From assembly GCF_008000755.1 (NCBI RefSeq), contig NZ_CP041690.1, positions 1 through 64,000 on the forward strand: 64,000 bases of DNA, written 5' to 3'. Shown piece by piece: positions 1-11,696 of the stretch. A program made the translations under genes and the position numbers. Each line of letters begins with the position of its first letter. Position 1 is the stretch's first letter. Below the pieces are notes generated by a model. It ran no database searches and was not told the origin of the DNA. It saw only the letters and a program-made list of their open reading frames with translations. The stretch comes from Youhaiella tibetensis (GTDB taxonomy: Bacteria; Pseudomonadota; Alphaproteobacteria; Rhizobiales; Devosiaceae).

Positions 1-124
1 TCCGGGCAGGGCGGCGAAGAGGGCACCAAACATGAGCAACGAAGCGACAGTCGGGCGCGTAGTTTGGCGTGAGAACAACAACAGAGTTCCTGGCCATTGG
101 GCAGGAAAGAACGAGGCGCACACG

Positions 125-1600
125 ATGGCTGAAGACCAAGCTGGCAATTCCACCGAGCAACGCGAGCTTTTCGCGCGGGTGAGGGCCAGGTTGAGGGCAG
201 CCGTAGGGGAGGATGTCTTCACCTCCTGGTTCGCGCGTCTGGAGCTTGAAGAGCTGGTCGATGACCTTGCGCACCTCTCGGTGCCGACCCGCTTCCTCTG
301 CTCCTGGATCCAGTCCAATTATGCCGAGCGCATCCTCGAAGCCTTCCAGGGCGAGAGCCAGGCCATCGGCCGCCTGCACTTTACGGTGCGCGTCAACGGT
401 CAGGCCCGTCCGCGCCTGGCCCCGGTGGTCGAGGCCAGTGCTCCCGAGCAATCGGCGAGCGCCGCGGCACCCAAACCGATCGAGGTCGTCCAGCCCGCCG
501 CCCCGCGTCTCATTCGCGACACGCCGGCAGCAGCCGCAGCCAAGGCCGATGCCCTTTCCGGCAGCGCGCTCGATCCGCGCCAGACCTTTGAAACCTTCGT
601 TCCGGGCTCGGCCAACGAGATCGCCCTTGGCGTCGCCAAGCAGGTGGCCCATGCCGTGGTCAACAACACGGTGAGCTTCAACCCGGTCTATATCCATTCC
701 ACCGTTGGCCTGGGCAAGTCGCACCTGCTCAATGCCATCGCCTGGGCGGCTGGCGCCAACGAGCCGGGCCGCAACATCGTCTATCTGACGGCCGACCATT
801 TCATGTACCACTTCATCACCGCCGTGCAGCGCCAGTCCGCGCTCGGTTTCAAGGAGTGGCTCCGTCGCGTCGACCTGCTCCTGATCGATGACATGCAATT
901 CCTTCAGGGCAAGTCCGCCACCGAATTCGGCCATACGCTCGGAGCGCTGCTGACCGGCGCCAAGCAGGTGGTCGTGGCCGGCGACGCCGCCCCACGCGAC
1001 CTCGAAATGCTCGATGAGCGCGTCCGTTCGCGCCTCTCGGGTGGTCTGGTCGTTCCGATCATGACCTTCGATGGCGATCTGCGCCGCTCCATCGTCATGA
1101 AGCGCGCCGAACAGGCTGCGGCCCGCTTTGCCGGCGTCACCTTCCCGCCCGCCGTCATCGATTATGTCGCCCGCGTCGTCGTTTCCCATGGCCGCGACCT
1201 CGATGGCGCCGTCAACCGCCTCGTCGCTGCCAACCAGCTTACCGGCGAGCCCATCACGGTGGCTCTTGCCGAAAAGACGCTGGCCGACCTCATCCGGGCC
1301 CGCGAGGCCCGCCGGGTGCGCATCGAGGACATCCTGCGCATCGTCTCGCGTCACTATAAGGTGCCGCGCAACGACCTGCTTTCCTCGCGCCGCTCGCGCG
1401 ACGTCGTCCGTCCGCGCCAGATCGCCATGTACCTGGCCAAGTCGCTCACCTCGCGCTCCCTGCCCGAGATTGGCCGCCGCTTTGGCGGGCGCGACCACAC
1501 CACCGTCCTTCACTCGGTCCGCAAGGTCGAGCAGATGATGAAGGACGATGGTGATCTCTGCCAGGAAATCGAACTCTTGAAGCGCATGCTCGAAGAGTGA
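125..1600 (+). CDS. dnaA: Chromosomal replication initiator protein DnaA
   Basis: AAA+ initiator that binds DnaA boxes at oriC and opens the origin. The start chosen is ATG 125 (491 aa). An in-frame ATG at 32 would add 31 residues unlike any DnaA, whereas 125 is preceded by GAGG at good spacing and begins directly before the DnaA domain I helix ([13 protein letters not shown]). Visible signatures are Walker [11 protein letters not shown] (Ser in place of the commoner Thr), Walker [14 protein letters not shown], and the domain IV DNA-binding signature [15 protein letters not shown] near the C terminus. Domain II is an Ala/Pro-rich linker, as is usual in this class. It is followed by its own terminator and then dnaN. 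Identification is secure; the start is probable. Confidence 0.97.
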   Translation: MAEDQAGNSTEQRELFARVRARLRAAVGEDVFTSWFARLELEELVDDLAHLSVPTRFLCSWIQSNYAERILEAFQGESQAIGRLHFTVRVNGQARPRLAPVVEASAPEQSASAAAPKPIEVVQPAAPRLIRDTPAAAAAKADALSGSALDPRQTFETFVPGSANEIALGVAKQVAHAVVNNTVSFNPVYIHSTVGLGKSHLLNAIAWAAGANEPGRNIVYLTADHFMYHFITAVQRQSALGFKEWLRRVDLLLIDDMQFLQGKSATEFGHTLGALLTGAKQVVVAGDAAPRDLEMLDERVRSRLSGGLVVPIMTFDGDLRRSIVMKRAEQAAARFAGVTFPPAVIDYVARVVVSHGRDLDGAVNRLVAANQLTGEPITVALAEKTLADLIRAREARRVRIEDILRIVSRHYKVPRNDLLSSRRSRDVVRPRQIAMYLAKSLTSRSLPEIGRRFGGRDHTTVLHSVRKVEQMMKDDGDLCQEIELLKRMLEE

Positions 1601-1673
1601 AGAACGGTGCAAGACGGGCCGGTTTTTCCGCCCCGACTCTTGCCTTTTCGCCCCCCTTGCGCAAAGGTTCGAG

Positions 1674-1695
1674 GCCCCGGTTCGCCGGGGCTTTT
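1674..1695 (+). terminator. Rho-independent terminator after dnaA
   Basis: Perfect 7-bp stem GCCCCGG/CCGGGGC closed by a stable TTCG tetraloop and followed by TTTT. It lies between dnaA and dnaN, so dnaN probably has a separate promoter or relies on readthrough. Confidence 0.8.
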
Positions 1696-1735
1696 GCTGT
1701 CCCGCGAGAGGGCAGGTCAATAGGGGTATGGTGTC

Positions 1736-2854
1736 ATGCTGGTAACGCTCGAACGCAATCATCTGCTTAAATCGCTCGGTCACGTGCACCGGGTGGTGGA
1801 GCGGCGCAACACCTATCCGATCTTGGCCAACGTCCTGCTCAAGGCCACGCCCGAAGGCCTCGACCTGCGCGCCACCGACCTCGATATCGAAGTCACCGAG
1901 ACCGTGCCCGCCATGGTCGGCACGCCTGGCACCACCACGGTTCCGGCCCACACCCTTTACGAAATCGTCCGCAAGCTCGCCGACGGCGCTGAAGTGCGGC
2001 TCGAGACTTCGGGGGCCGAGCAGATGCTCCTGACCTCCGGTCGCTCGCGCTTCCATCTGGCCTGCATCTCGCCCGACAGCTTCCCCGACCTCAAGTCGGG
2101 CACTTTCGCCCATTCCTTCTCGATCCCTGCCGCGACCCTGCGCGAGTTGATCGAGCGCACCCAGTTCGCCATCTCCAACGAGGAGACGCGCTACTATCTC
2201 AACGGCATTTACCTCCACACGCTGGAGGTCAACGGCCACCCGACCCTGCGCGCCGTCGCCACCGACGGGCACCGCATGGCGCGCGCCGAGACCGATGCGC
2301 CGGCCGGCGCCGCCGGCATGCCGGGCGTCATCGTGCCCAAGAAGACCGTGGGTGAAGTCCAGAAGCTTCTCGACGGCGCCGAAGGCGACGTGGCCGTGGA
2401 AGTCTCGGACACCAAGATCCGCTTCACGCTCGGCGGCGTGGTGCTGCTCTCCAAGCTGATCGAGGGAACCTTCCCCGATTACGATCGCGTCACGCCTAAG
2501 AACAATGACAAGGAAATGAACGTCGACCGCGCCGCCTTCGCCACCGCCGTCGATCGCGTTTCCACCATCGCCTCCGAGCGCGGCGGCAAGGCCGTCAAGC
2601 TCTCGCTCAACCAGGGCCAGCTCGAGCTCTCGGTCACCAATCCCGACCACGGCACCGCTTCGGAGGAACTGCCGGTCGAGTTCGAGACCGACAATTTCGA
2701 GATCGGCTTCAACGCCCGCTATCTCCTCGACATCGTCGGCCAGATCCGCTCGGACAACGCCGTCTTCCTCTTCAACGATGCCGGCTCTCCGACGCTCGTG
2801 CGTGAGGAAGGCGAAGCCAAGGCGCTTTACGTCCTCATGCCGATGCGCGTCTAA
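1736..2854 (+). CDS. dnaN: DNA polymerase III subunit beta (sliding clamp)
   Basis: Ring-shaped processivity clamp that tethers Pol III and other repair and replication partners to DNA. The 372-residue length is normal for the family, and the three clamp domains follow one another without interruption. The N terminus (MLVTLERNHLLKSLGHVHRVVERRNT) is the typical alphaproteobacterial clamp start, and the C terminus (YVLMPMRV) is the canonical clamp end that forms part of the partner-binding pocket. recF follows after only 18 bp, so the two are probably co-transcribed. No anomalies seen. Confidence 0.97.
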   Translation: MLVTLERNHLLKSLGHVHRVVERRNTYPILANVLLKATPEGLDLRATDLDIEVTETVPAMVGTPGTTTVPAHTLYEIVRKLADGAEVRLETSGAEQMLLTSGRSRFHLACISPDSFPDLKSGTFAHSFSIPAATLRELIERTQFAISNEETRYYLNGIYLHTLEVNGHPTLRAVATDGHRMARAETDAPAGAAGMPGVIVPKKTVGEVQKLLDGAEGDVAVEVSDTKIRFTLGGVVLLSKLIEGTFPDYDRVTPKNNDKEMNVDRAAFATAVDRVSTIASERGGKAVKLSLNQGQLELSVTNPDHGTASEELPVEFETDNFEIGFNARYLLDIVGQIRSDNAVFLFNDAGSPTLVREEGEAKALYVLMPMRV

Positions 2855-2872
2855 GGGCAACGCGCCGGGTTC

Positions 2873-3988
2873 ATGCGCTACATCTCCCGCCTTCGCCTCA
2901 CCGCCTTCCGCAACTACGCGTCGGCGGCGCTGGACCTCGATTCGCGCCACGTGGTGCTGATCGGGCCGAACGGGGCCGGCAAGACGAACCTCCTCGAAGC
3001 CATATCGATGCTCTCGCCGGGCCGGGGCCTGCGGCGGGCGCCCTTCGAAAGCCTCGCCAGCCAGGGCAGCGACCTGCCCTGGGCGGTGGCGGCGACGGTC
3101 GAGACCGATAACGGTCCGGTCGATATCGGCACCGGCGCCAGTCCCGGCGATGGCCCGCGGCGCGTGCGCATCAATGGCGCCAACGCCCGCAGCGTCGAGG
3201 ACATGAGCGCCTACCTGCGCCTCCTCTGGCTGACCCCGGCCATGGACGGCCTCTTCTCGGGTCCTGCCAGCGATCGCCGACGCTTCCTCGACCGGCTGGT
3301 CACCACTCTCATCCCTGGTCATTCGGCCGCCGTCTCCGACTTCGACAAGGCCATGCGCCAGCGTAACCGCCTTCTCGAAGAGAACGCCGATCCGCTCTGG
3401 ATTGCAGCCGTCGAGGCGCAGATGGCCGAAGGCGCCGCGGCCATCCATTTCGCCCGCGCCGATAGTCTGGGGCACCTCCAGGCGCTGATCGGAGAAAGCG
3501 TCGACGACGGGTCCTTCCCCAAGGCGACGCTGGCGCTGACCCCGCTCTTCGAGGATGGCAGTGAGCCGGGGTCATCAAGCGCGCTCGAAGCCGCCCTCAA
3601 GGCGGCCTGGCAGCGCTCCCGCGCCCTTGATCGCGCCGCCGGACGCACCACATTAGGACCTCACCGCGTCGATCTCGAAGTCTTCCATGCGCAAAAGCAG
3701 ATGCCAGCCGCTCTCGGCTCGACCGGCGAGCAGAAGGCGCTTCTCATCGGGCTGGTCCTGGCTCAGGCCAAGCTCGTCTCGCGCATGACCGGCATCACCC
3801 CGTTCCTGCTGCTCGACGAGATCGCCGCACATCTCGATTCCGGCCGTCGCGCCTCGCTTTTCGCCGCGTTCGACAGCCTCGGGACCCAGTGCTTCATGAC
3901 GGGAACGGACCCGGTCCTCTTCGAAGCCCTCGGTCCTCGCGCCCAGGTCGTCGCCGTCAAGGACGGCAGGCTTGCACCCAGTCCGTAA
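2873..3988 (+). CDS. recF: DNA replication/repair protein RecF
   Basis: SMC-like ATPase of the RecFOR pathway that loads RecA at single-strand gaps. Walker A GPNGAGKTNLLEA lies near residue 30, the ABC-type signature region STGEQKALLIGLVLAQA is near residue 283, and Walker B FLLLDEIAAHLD follows. Length 371 aa is typical. It starts 18 bp after the dnaN stop in the same operon, the classic arrangement. gyrB follows after a 99-bp gap, so gyrB may have its own promoter. Confidence 0.95.
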   Translation: MRYISRLRLTAFRNYASAALDLDSRHVVLIGPNGAGKTNLLEAISMLSPGRGLRRAPFESLASQGSDLPWAVAATVETDNGPVDIGTGASPGDGPRRVRINGANARSVEDMSAYLRLLWLTPAMDGLFSGPASDRRRFLDRLVTTLIPGHSAAVSDFDKAMRQRNRLLEENADPLWIAAVEAQMAEGAAAIHFARADSLGHLQALIGESVDDGSFPKATLALTPLFEDGSEPGSSSALEAALKAAWQRSRALDRAAGRTTLGPHRVDLEVFHAQKQMPAALGSTGEQKALLIGLVLAQAKLVSRMTGITPFLLLDEIAAHLDSGRRASLFAAFDSLGTQCFMTGTDPVLFEALGPRAQVVAVKDGRLAPSP

Positions 3989-4005
3989 TCCCCTCCAAAA
4001 CCGGC

Positions 4006-4022
4006 CAAAATCGGCCATTTTG
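4006..4022. repeat. Small inverted repeat in the recF-gyrB gap
   Basis: CAAAAT/ATTTTG arms around a CGGCC loop, in an AT-richer part of the 99-bp gap between recF and gyrB (3989-4087). No T-tract follows directly. It could be a weak terminator of recF or part of gyrB control. A nearby TGGGGATAA (reverse complement TTATCCCCA) resembles a DnaA box with one mismatch but stands alone. Confidence 0.3.
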
Positions 4023-4033
4023 CTTGGGGATAA

Positions 4034-6541
<2,508 letters not shown>

Positions 6542-6558
6542 CTGCTGATTTCGGCAAG

Positions 6559-6582
6559 GGGCCGCCTCCGGGCGGCCCTTTT
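6559..6582 (+). terminator. Rho-independent terminator after gyrB
   Basis: Perfect 8-bp stem GGGCCGCC/GGCGGCCC with a TCCG loop followed by TTTTCGTTT, 17 bp after the gyrB stop. Confidence 0.85.
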
Positions 6583-6650
6583 CGTTTAGGCATCCCGAAA
6601 CGCCGGCTCGGATCGCTCCGGTCGGTTGCGGGGTGGTTCATTGGCGGCTC

Positions 6651-6712
6651 GGGGCGAGGTTTGCCTCAAGTCGATGGATGCTAGCGATAGTGCGAGGCAT
6701 CGCCTCGCCCCT
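6651..6712. repeat. Imperfect inverted repeat downstream of gyrB
   Basis: Arm 6651-6667 (GGGGCGAGG, two variable bases, TGCCTC) pairs with arm 6695-6712 (GAGGCA, variable bases, CCTCGCCCC) across a 27-bp spacer; 15 bases match. The second arm also contains its own perfect 7-bp hairpin GCGAGGC-ATC-GCCTCGC (6693-6709). Confidence 0.5.
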
Positions 6713-7039
6713 TGAGCGTTTGGGGTTTCTACAAGCCCGTCCACGCAAGTTGCCCGCGAGCGCACTCCGGGCCGGTCACGTCACACTTAGGCCGTAAGCC
6801 CAGGCGCCCCCGGACTTCCCCCAACTCCCAGATCCTGGCGGCAGAGCAAGATGCAGGCTGTCGACTTTCCTGCACCCAGTCCTGACGCCAGCCGCCGCAG
6901 CACCGCGTACCGTGCCTCGCCGTTGGCGGAGGGATCGGGAAAGTATGCGGGAGGGGTGGTGTGCGGGGATAAGTGTTTTTGGAGCTTTGTCGAGATTGGG
7001 GTGGCACGCGCTCTCTCCGCCCATTCCCCGGCGCAGTTT

Positions 7040-7057
7040 CCCCGCTCTGGGGCGGGG
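7040..7057. repeat. Short GC hairpin in the gene-free stretch
   Basis: CCCCGC/GCGGGG arms around TCTGGG, inside the purine-rich part of the region between gyrB and the SnoaL-like gene. Confidence 0.4.
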
Positions 7058-7246
7058 ATAGATTTCCTGGGCCCGACCACAAGGGGGAGGGAGGCGATGG
7101 GGTTGGGGCGGTGGAAACACGCGGGGCAGTGGTGGCGCGGTTGTCTGGAGTTGGTCACGCCTTCCGCGGGGGCCACTTCTGAGGCCGAAACGGTTGGAAA
7201 ACACCGATCAGCCCGTCGGGGTGGCGCGCCGGCGATTCCCCGCTAC

Positions 7247-7621
7247 CTACGCTTCCCGGCTCAAATGCTCGTGAACGATTTTCCAGCCGGCGGGTTCGCG
7301 GCGCAGGACCGTTGTGCCGCGGCCGTGGCCCTGGGTGGGGGCGCCGTTGATCTCGCCGCGCCAGTTGAAGCGGTAGATGCAGCTGGCGGCATCGGGGCCA
7401 AGCGCGATCCAGCGCAATTCGTCGAGCCAGTAATGCTCGTCGCGGACCAGATCCCAGGTGCGCTCGAAGGCCTGGCGGATGGTGGGGCCGGTAAACGAAC
7501 CCTCCGAGAACCAGAAACTGGCCTCCTCCGAGATCAGCGGCGCCAGCTCGTCGAACCGGTGCCTGTTGATACGCTCGCCATAGAGCGCCATGACCGCCTC
7601 GGGCCCGTCGGTCGCGTCCAA
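7247..7621 (-). CDS. SnoaL-like / nuclear transport factor 2-fold protein
   Basis: Small (124 aa) cone-shaped NTF2-fold protein of the ketosteroid isomerase-like group. The pattern DGPEAVMALYGERINRHRF followed by FWFSEGSFTG and a Trp-rich beta-sheet half (YRFNWRGEINGA, GWKIVHEHLSREA) is typical. A TTG start at 7621 is chosen because GGGGAGGA lies just upstream at ideal spacing. The longer frame to 7705 has an unlike N terminus and no such site, and the internal ATG at 7591 would cut the first helix. Members are enzymes or binding proteins; no specific substrate can be assigned. It stands alone, divergent from the PBP gene. Confidence 0.75.
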   Translation of the reverse strand: MDATDGPEAVMALYGERINRHRFDELAPLISEEASFWFSEGSFTGPTIRQAFERTWDLVRDEHYWLDELRWIALGPDAASCIYRFNWRGEINGAPTQGHGRGTTVLRREPAGWKIVHEHLSREA

Positions 7622-7854
7622 AATCGTCCTCCCCGGCGCAAAAAGTGATGTTACCGGACGGCAACAACCCTTGGCAGGCCGGCCTCCGTCACATAAACCG
7701 GCCACATTTGCTGGCGATAGCGTAGCGTGCCGCCAAGCGCAGGGGAAAGGGTTTTGTCGCCCGACCCGTTAGCTGCTAAAGCTTGGCTTTCAAGGCATTG
7801 AATGGCTTGCGCCGCCAGGGCGCAAAGCTCGAGATTGGCCCCGGGGCTCGGTTC

Positions 7855-10239
7855 ATGGAATTTCGCATCTCTCCTGAAGATCGGGTCGGCGCACAGCCGG
7901 CCGCCAAGCGTGGTCGCAAGACCGCTGCCAAGCGCACCGGTTGGGGAGCCAAGAAGGTAGAACCCTCCATGGGAGCGGCCGCCGTCGGCAGCTTCGTGGA
8001 CGACGAACGCTCCGGTGGCGCCCCGCCGCCCAAGAAGCCGCAGCGCGGCAAGGCCAAGCCCGCCAAGGCCAAGCGGAGCCGCAAGCGCAACACCGCTGGC
8101 GGCTTCCTGATGCGGCTCTTCTACTGGGTCTTCATCCTCGCCATCTGGGGCGGCATCGCCGTAGCCGGCATCGTGGTCTATTTCGCCGCGCAACTGCCCG
8201 CGTCCGACACCTGGGCCGTGCCCGACCGGCCGCCCAATATCCGCATCCTCGCCGCCGATGGCCAGCTGATCTCCAACCGCGGCAAGACCGGCGGCGAAGC
8301 CGTCTCGATCCGCGAGCTGCCCTATTACGTGCCGGCCGCCTTCATCGCCATCGAAGACCGCCGCTTCATGAGCCATTTCGGCATCGATCCGATCGGCCTG
8401 GCTGCCGTGGCGCTCGAAAGCCTCAAGGCCGGCGGGGTTACCCGTGGCGCTTCGACCATCACCCAGCAGGTCGCCAAGAATCTCTTCCTCTCGCCGGACC
8501 AGACCCTGGGCCGCAAGGTGCAGGAAGCGGTGCTGGCCCTCTGGCTGGAGCGCAACTATTCCAAGGACCAGATCCTCGAGCTCTATCTCAACCGCATGTT
8601 CTTCGGCCACAATTCCTACGGCATCGAAGCGGCGGCGCAGACCTATTTCGGCGTCTCGGCGCGCAACCTGTCTCTGGCCCAGGCGGCCATGCTGGCGGGC
8701 GTGCTCAAGGCACCCTCGACCTACAATCCCAAGTCCAACCCCGAACGTGCCGCCCAGCGCCAGAAACTGGTGCTCCAGGCCATGGCCGAGGAAGGCTACA
8801 TCACCCAGGACGAGGCCAAGGCGGCCGCGATCGATCCGGGTCAGCCCATCCGCACCAAGGTGGCCGGCGCCGAATCCTACGTCGCAGACTGGGTCGAAAG
8901 CCTCATGCAGGCCTATATCGGGGACATCAAGGAAGACGTGGTCGTGCAGACCACCATCAACTGGGATCTCCAGAAGCAGGCCGAGTTCATCGTCAAGGAA
9001 GCGGTCGCCAAGGAAGGGCCCAAGCGCGGCTTCTCCCAGGGCGCGCTGGTCGCCATGGAGCCCGACGGCACCGTGCGCGCCATGGTGGGCGGGGTGGACT
9101 ACGCCAAGAGCCAGTACAACCGCGCCGTGACCGCGCGCCGCCAGCCCGGCTCGGCCTTCAAGCCCTTCGTCTACCTGGCAGCCATGGAAAAGGGCTATAC
9201 GCCCGACACCGTGGCCGATGACGCCCCCTTCACCTATGAGGGCTGGAGCCCGGAAAACGCCTCGCGCAAGTATAATGGTCCGGTGACGCTTCGCACGGGC
9301 CTGGCCTATTCGCTCAATACCATCGCTGCGCGCCTGGCCATCGACGTCACCCCGCAAGTGGTGGTCGAGACAGCCATGCGCATGGGCATTTCCTCCCACA
9401 TGGATGCGGTGCCCTCGATTGCGCTGGGCACCTCGGAAGTCTCCCTGCTCGAGCTGACCGCGGCCTATGCGCCCTTCGCCAATGGCGGCAACGGGGTCAT
9501 TGCCAACGTCATCACCCATATCGAGACCGCCAGCGGCAAGACGCTCTATGACGCCGTGCCCGCCGGCCCCGGACAGGTGATTGCCCCGCCCATCCTCGCC
9601 GAGATGAACGACATGCTCCAGACCGCCGTCCAGGTCGGTACGGGCAAGGGCGCCCATCTCAACGGCTGGCCGATCGGCGGCAAGACCGGTACGTCCCAGA
9701 AGGCGCGCGACGCGCTCTTCGTGGGCTATACGTCCCACATGGTGACCGGCGTCTGGCTCGGGAACGACGACGAGAAGAAGACCTCGCTCTCGGGCGGCAA
9801 CGTGCCGGCGCAGATCTGGACCGAGTTCATGAACAAGGCGCACCAGGGCCTGACGGTCGCCGCCATTCCGGGCGGGGTCACCCAGCCGACCACCGCCGAC
9901 CTGCCCATGCAGCCCATGATGGATGCCAACGGCAACCCCGTGCTCACCCCCGATGGCGAGCAGGTCTACGAGGCCGTGCCCCAGCAATATCTCCAGCCCG
10001 CCCAGGAGGCGCCGGCCGGCGATGTGCTCGGCCAGCCCCAGACGCTGCCGCCGGAGGGCCAGCTCGGCGACATCAACGGCATCCAGCCGACCCAGCTCGA
10101 GCCCCAGGCCCAGCAGCAGGTCTACATGCAGCCGCCCGCCGACGTGCCCCAGCAGCAGCAACCGCAGCCGATCCAGCAGGTCGAGCCGCAGAAGAAGACC
10201 ACGGTGGTCGACATCATCAACGGTATCTTCGGGAACTAG
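7855..10239 (+). CDS. Penicillin-binding protein 1A family (bifunctional glycosyltransferase/transpeptidase)
   Basis: Class A PBP that polymerises and cross-links peptidoglycan in the periplasm. Order: basic, Lys/Arg/Ala-rich cytoplasmic N terminus; one membrane helix (FYWVFILAIWGGIAVAGIVV); GT51 domain with IAIEDRRFMSHFGID, GASTITQQVAKNLFLS and ILELYLNRMFFG; transpeptidase domain with the active-site SAFK tetrad (QPGSAFKPF), SLN triad (YSLNT) and KTGT; then a Pro/Gln-rich C-terminal tail of roughly 120 residues with many QQ repeats, probably unstructured. ATG 7855 (794 aa) is preferred over TTG 7783, which lacks a ribosome site; a GGGG element precedes 7855. It is followed by a convergent-gene hairpin. 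Confidence 0.93.
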   Translation: MEFRISPEDRVGAQPAAKRGRKTAAKRTGWGAKKVEPSMGAAAVGSFVDDERSGGAPPPKKPQRGKAKPAKAKRSRKRNTAGGFLMRLFYWVFILAIWGGIAVAGIVVYFAAQLPASDTWAVPDRPPNIRILAADGQLISNRGKTGGEAVSIRELPYYVPAAFIAIEDRRFMSHFGIDPIGLAAVALESLKAGGVTRGASTITQQVAKNLFLSPDQTLGRKVQEAVLALWLERNYSKDQILELYLNRMFFGHNSYGIEAAAQTYFGVSARNLSLAQAAMLAGVLKAPSTYNPKSNPERAAQRQKLVLQAMAEEGYITQDEAKAAAIDPGQPIRTKVAGAESYVADWVESLMQAYIGDIKEDVVVQTTINWDLQKQAEFIVKEAVAKEGPKRGFSQGALVAMEPDGTVRAMVGGVDYAKSQYNRAVTARRQPGSAFKPFVYLAAMEKGYTPDTVADDAPFTYEGWSPENASRKYNGPVTLRTGLAYSLNTIAARLAIDVTPQVVVETAMRMGISSHMDAVPSIALGTSEVSLLELTAAYAPFANGGNGVIANVITHIETASGKTLYDAVPAGPGQVIAPPILAEMNDMLQTAVQVGTGKGAHLNGWPIGGKTGTSQKARDALFVGYTSHMVTGVWLGNDDEKKTSLSGGNVPAQIWTEFMNKAHQGLTVAAIPGGVTQPTTADLPMQPMMDANGNPVLTPDGEQVYEAVPQQYLQPAQEAPAGDVLGQPQTLPPEGQLGDINGIQPTQLEPQAQQQVYMQPPADVPQQQQPQPIQQVEPQKKTTVVDIINGIFGN

Positions 10240-10241
10240 CG

Positions 10242-10262
10242 GCCCGGCGAGTTTCGCCGGGC
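10242..10262. terminator. Hairpin between convergent PBP and metallopeptidase genes
   Basis: Perfect 8-bp stem GCCCGGCG/CGCCGGGC with an AGTTT loop fills the whole gap between the two convergent stops. There is no T-tract, so termination is inferred from position. Confidence 0.5.
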
Positions 10263-11000
10263 TCAGGCCTCGATGCCATAGGCCATGAGCTCGCGCCCAT
10301 GCGCCTTGAGCCAGGCCTTGCCGCGCTCCATGTCGGGCAGCGTGCGCCTGACCGTCGCCCAGAAGGCCGGGGAGTGGTTCATCTCGACCAGGTGCGCCAC
10401 TTCGTGGGCCGCCACGTAGTCGAGCACGAAATCGGGCGCCAGCACCAGCCGCCAGTTGAAGTTGAGGCGTCCCGCGCTCGAGCACGAGCCCCAGCGCGTG
10501 GACTGGCTGCGCATGCTGATCGACTTGACCTTGACGTTCAGATTGGCGGCGTGGATCGCCACGCGTGCCTCGAGGTCGCGCTGCGCCTCGGCCTTGAACC
10601 AGTCGGTGAGGCGTCGGGAATGGTGCTGCGGCTCTCCCGGCACGAAGAGCGATGGCCCCTCGGCCACCAGCAGCGCCTCGACCCGCCCGCGCACCTTGCC
10701 CGTGCCCACTATGCGGTGGCGCACGCCGCGCACCGGTACCTCGGCGCCTTCGGCGAAGGGCAGGGGCCCGGCGCTGCGCTTGAGGCGCGCCGCGAGCCAG
10801 GCCGTCTGCCGGTTGAGAAAGGCCTCGGCCTCCGACCAGCGCCCGTGCCGCGGCACCGTCAGCACCGGACCGCCCTGATGGGGAATCGAGAGCCGATAGC
10901 TGCGTGCACGCGCGCTCACCCGCACCGCGATCTGGACGGGCTGGCCGTCGACGCGGGCCTGGGTGGAAGCGGGAAACTTGGGTTCGAACAATCGCAGCAT
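10263..11000 (-). CDS. YgjP-like (DUF45 / M48-related) metallopeptidase
   Basis: Cytosolic zinc-dependent protease-like protein of the YgjP/DUF45 family, function poorly known. The zinc motif is HEVAH (YVAAHEVAHLVEMNHSPAFW), preceded by the family block SQSTRWGSCSSAGRLNFNWRL. ATG 11000 (245 aa) is chosen because a longer frame to 11081 would run through the terminator of the upstream gene at 11041-11066. It follows DUF2852 in the same direction but is separated by that terminator, so it is probably its own unit. Confidence 0.85.
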   Translation of the reverse strand: MLRLFEPKFPASTQARVDGQPVQIAVRVSARARSYRLSIPHQGGPVLTVPRHGRWSEAEAFLNRQTAWLAARLKRSAGPLPFAEGAEVPVRGVRHRIVGTGKVRGRVEALLVAEGPSLFVPGEPQHHSRRLTDWFKAEAQRDLEARVAIHAANLNVKVKSISMRSQSTRWGSCSSAGRLNFNWRLVLAPDFVLDYVAAHEVAHLVEMNHSPAFWATVRRTLPDMERGKAWLKAHGRELMAYGIEA

Positions 11001-11040
11001 CCTGGCGATAAGAGCCGATTCGCCCGGTACAGTTCCACAG

Positions 11041-11066
11041 ACAAAAGACGCCCCTTGCGGGGCGTC
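11041..11066 (-). terminator. Rho-independent terminator after the DUF2852 gene
   Basis: On the minus strand a perfect 8-bp stem GACGCCCC/GGGGCGTC with a GCAA tetraloop is followed by TTTTGT, 38 bp after the DUF2852 stop. It also rules out the longer start of the metallopeptidase gene. Confidence 0.85.
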
Positions 11067-11104
11067 AGGTAGCAACTTCACTCAAAGTTGCGTCAGGAGG
11101 AGAC

Positions 11105-11557
11105 CTAGACCTGTGTCGGGTTGTCGTCCGAGGACGGCTGGCCGTAATTGGGCCGGTTCCCGTTGCGGTTACGCATGAAGCGATCGAACTCTTCGCGATC
11201 CTTGGCCATGCGCAGGTTGCGCATGTACTCGTGGAACTCGTTGATCTCTTCGTCGAGCCGGCGGCGTTCCTCTTCGAGGCGCTTGAGCTGCTCGTCGCGA
11301 TATTCGTCGAACGCGGCATTGCCGCTGCCGAAGCTGTTGCGGGCAAAGCCGCGCGGGCCGCAGCCCCAGCTCCGGTTGGCCCAGGCCTTCTGCTTGTTGA
11401 CCCAGGCGTCGGCACGTTCGGCCGAACCGCCGAACTTCTCGCCCCAGATGATATAGGCCAGCATCGCCAGGCCGAGCGGCCAGAACACGATGAAGCCCAG
11501 CACCATCAGGGCGATGGTGAGCGGTGACCATTGCGGTTTGATAATGGCAGTGTGCAT
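11105..11557 (-). CDS. DUF2852 domain membrane protein
   Basis: 150-residue protein of unknown function found widely in alphaproteobacteria. One N-terminal hydrophobic segment (LTIALMVLGFIVFWPLGLAMLAYIIW) is followed by a long charged helix predicted to coil (EEERRRLDEEINEFHEYMRNLRMAKDREEFDRFM), ending in an Asn/Pro-rich tail. ATG 11557 is preceded by GGGAG. The longer frame to 11623 has no such site. It is divergent from the actS/regB gene and is terminated by a clear hairpin. Confidence 0.85.
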   Translation of the reverse strand: MHTAIIKPQWSPLTIALMVLGFIVFWPLGLAMLAYIIWGEKFGGSAERADAWVNKQKAWANRSWGCGPRGFARNSFGSGNAAFDEYRDEQLKRLEEERRRLDEEINEFHEYMRNLRMAKDREEFDRFMRNRNGNRPNYGQPSSDDNPTQV

Positions 11558-11696
11558 TGCGGTACTCCCAGTCACGAACAAGGCTGATTTGGTCCCGTCC
11601 AGCCGGCGATCAACGGGACGCATGGGGTTTTTTGCCCTTGAAAAGCCGGTTAACCCTACCTATCGCGGTACGATATCGGCGGGCGAGGAGACCCAA

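Larger units (their letters stand above)
6583..7246. other. Intergenic stretch of about 660 bp without a supported gene
   Basis: No frame here shows a recognisable protein, and the overlapping long frames on both strands look like chance frames of GC-rich DNA. The stretch has long purine-rich runs (around 6930-7150) and several inverted repeats (listed separately). It could be a decayed gene, a dispersed non-coding repeat or an RNA-encoding region; nothing here decides which. Confidence 0.5.

Noticed and set aside
6787-7648. Overlapping frames on both strands between gyrB and the SnoaL-like gene
   Set aside because: They overlap each other in several phases, have Pro/Arg/Gly-rich composition and no recognisable domain; treated as non-coding.
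7651-10485. Very long minus-strand open frame opposite the PBP1A gene
   Set aside because: Lies wholly antisense to a well-supported gene with typical GC-skewed third positions; no domain recognisable.
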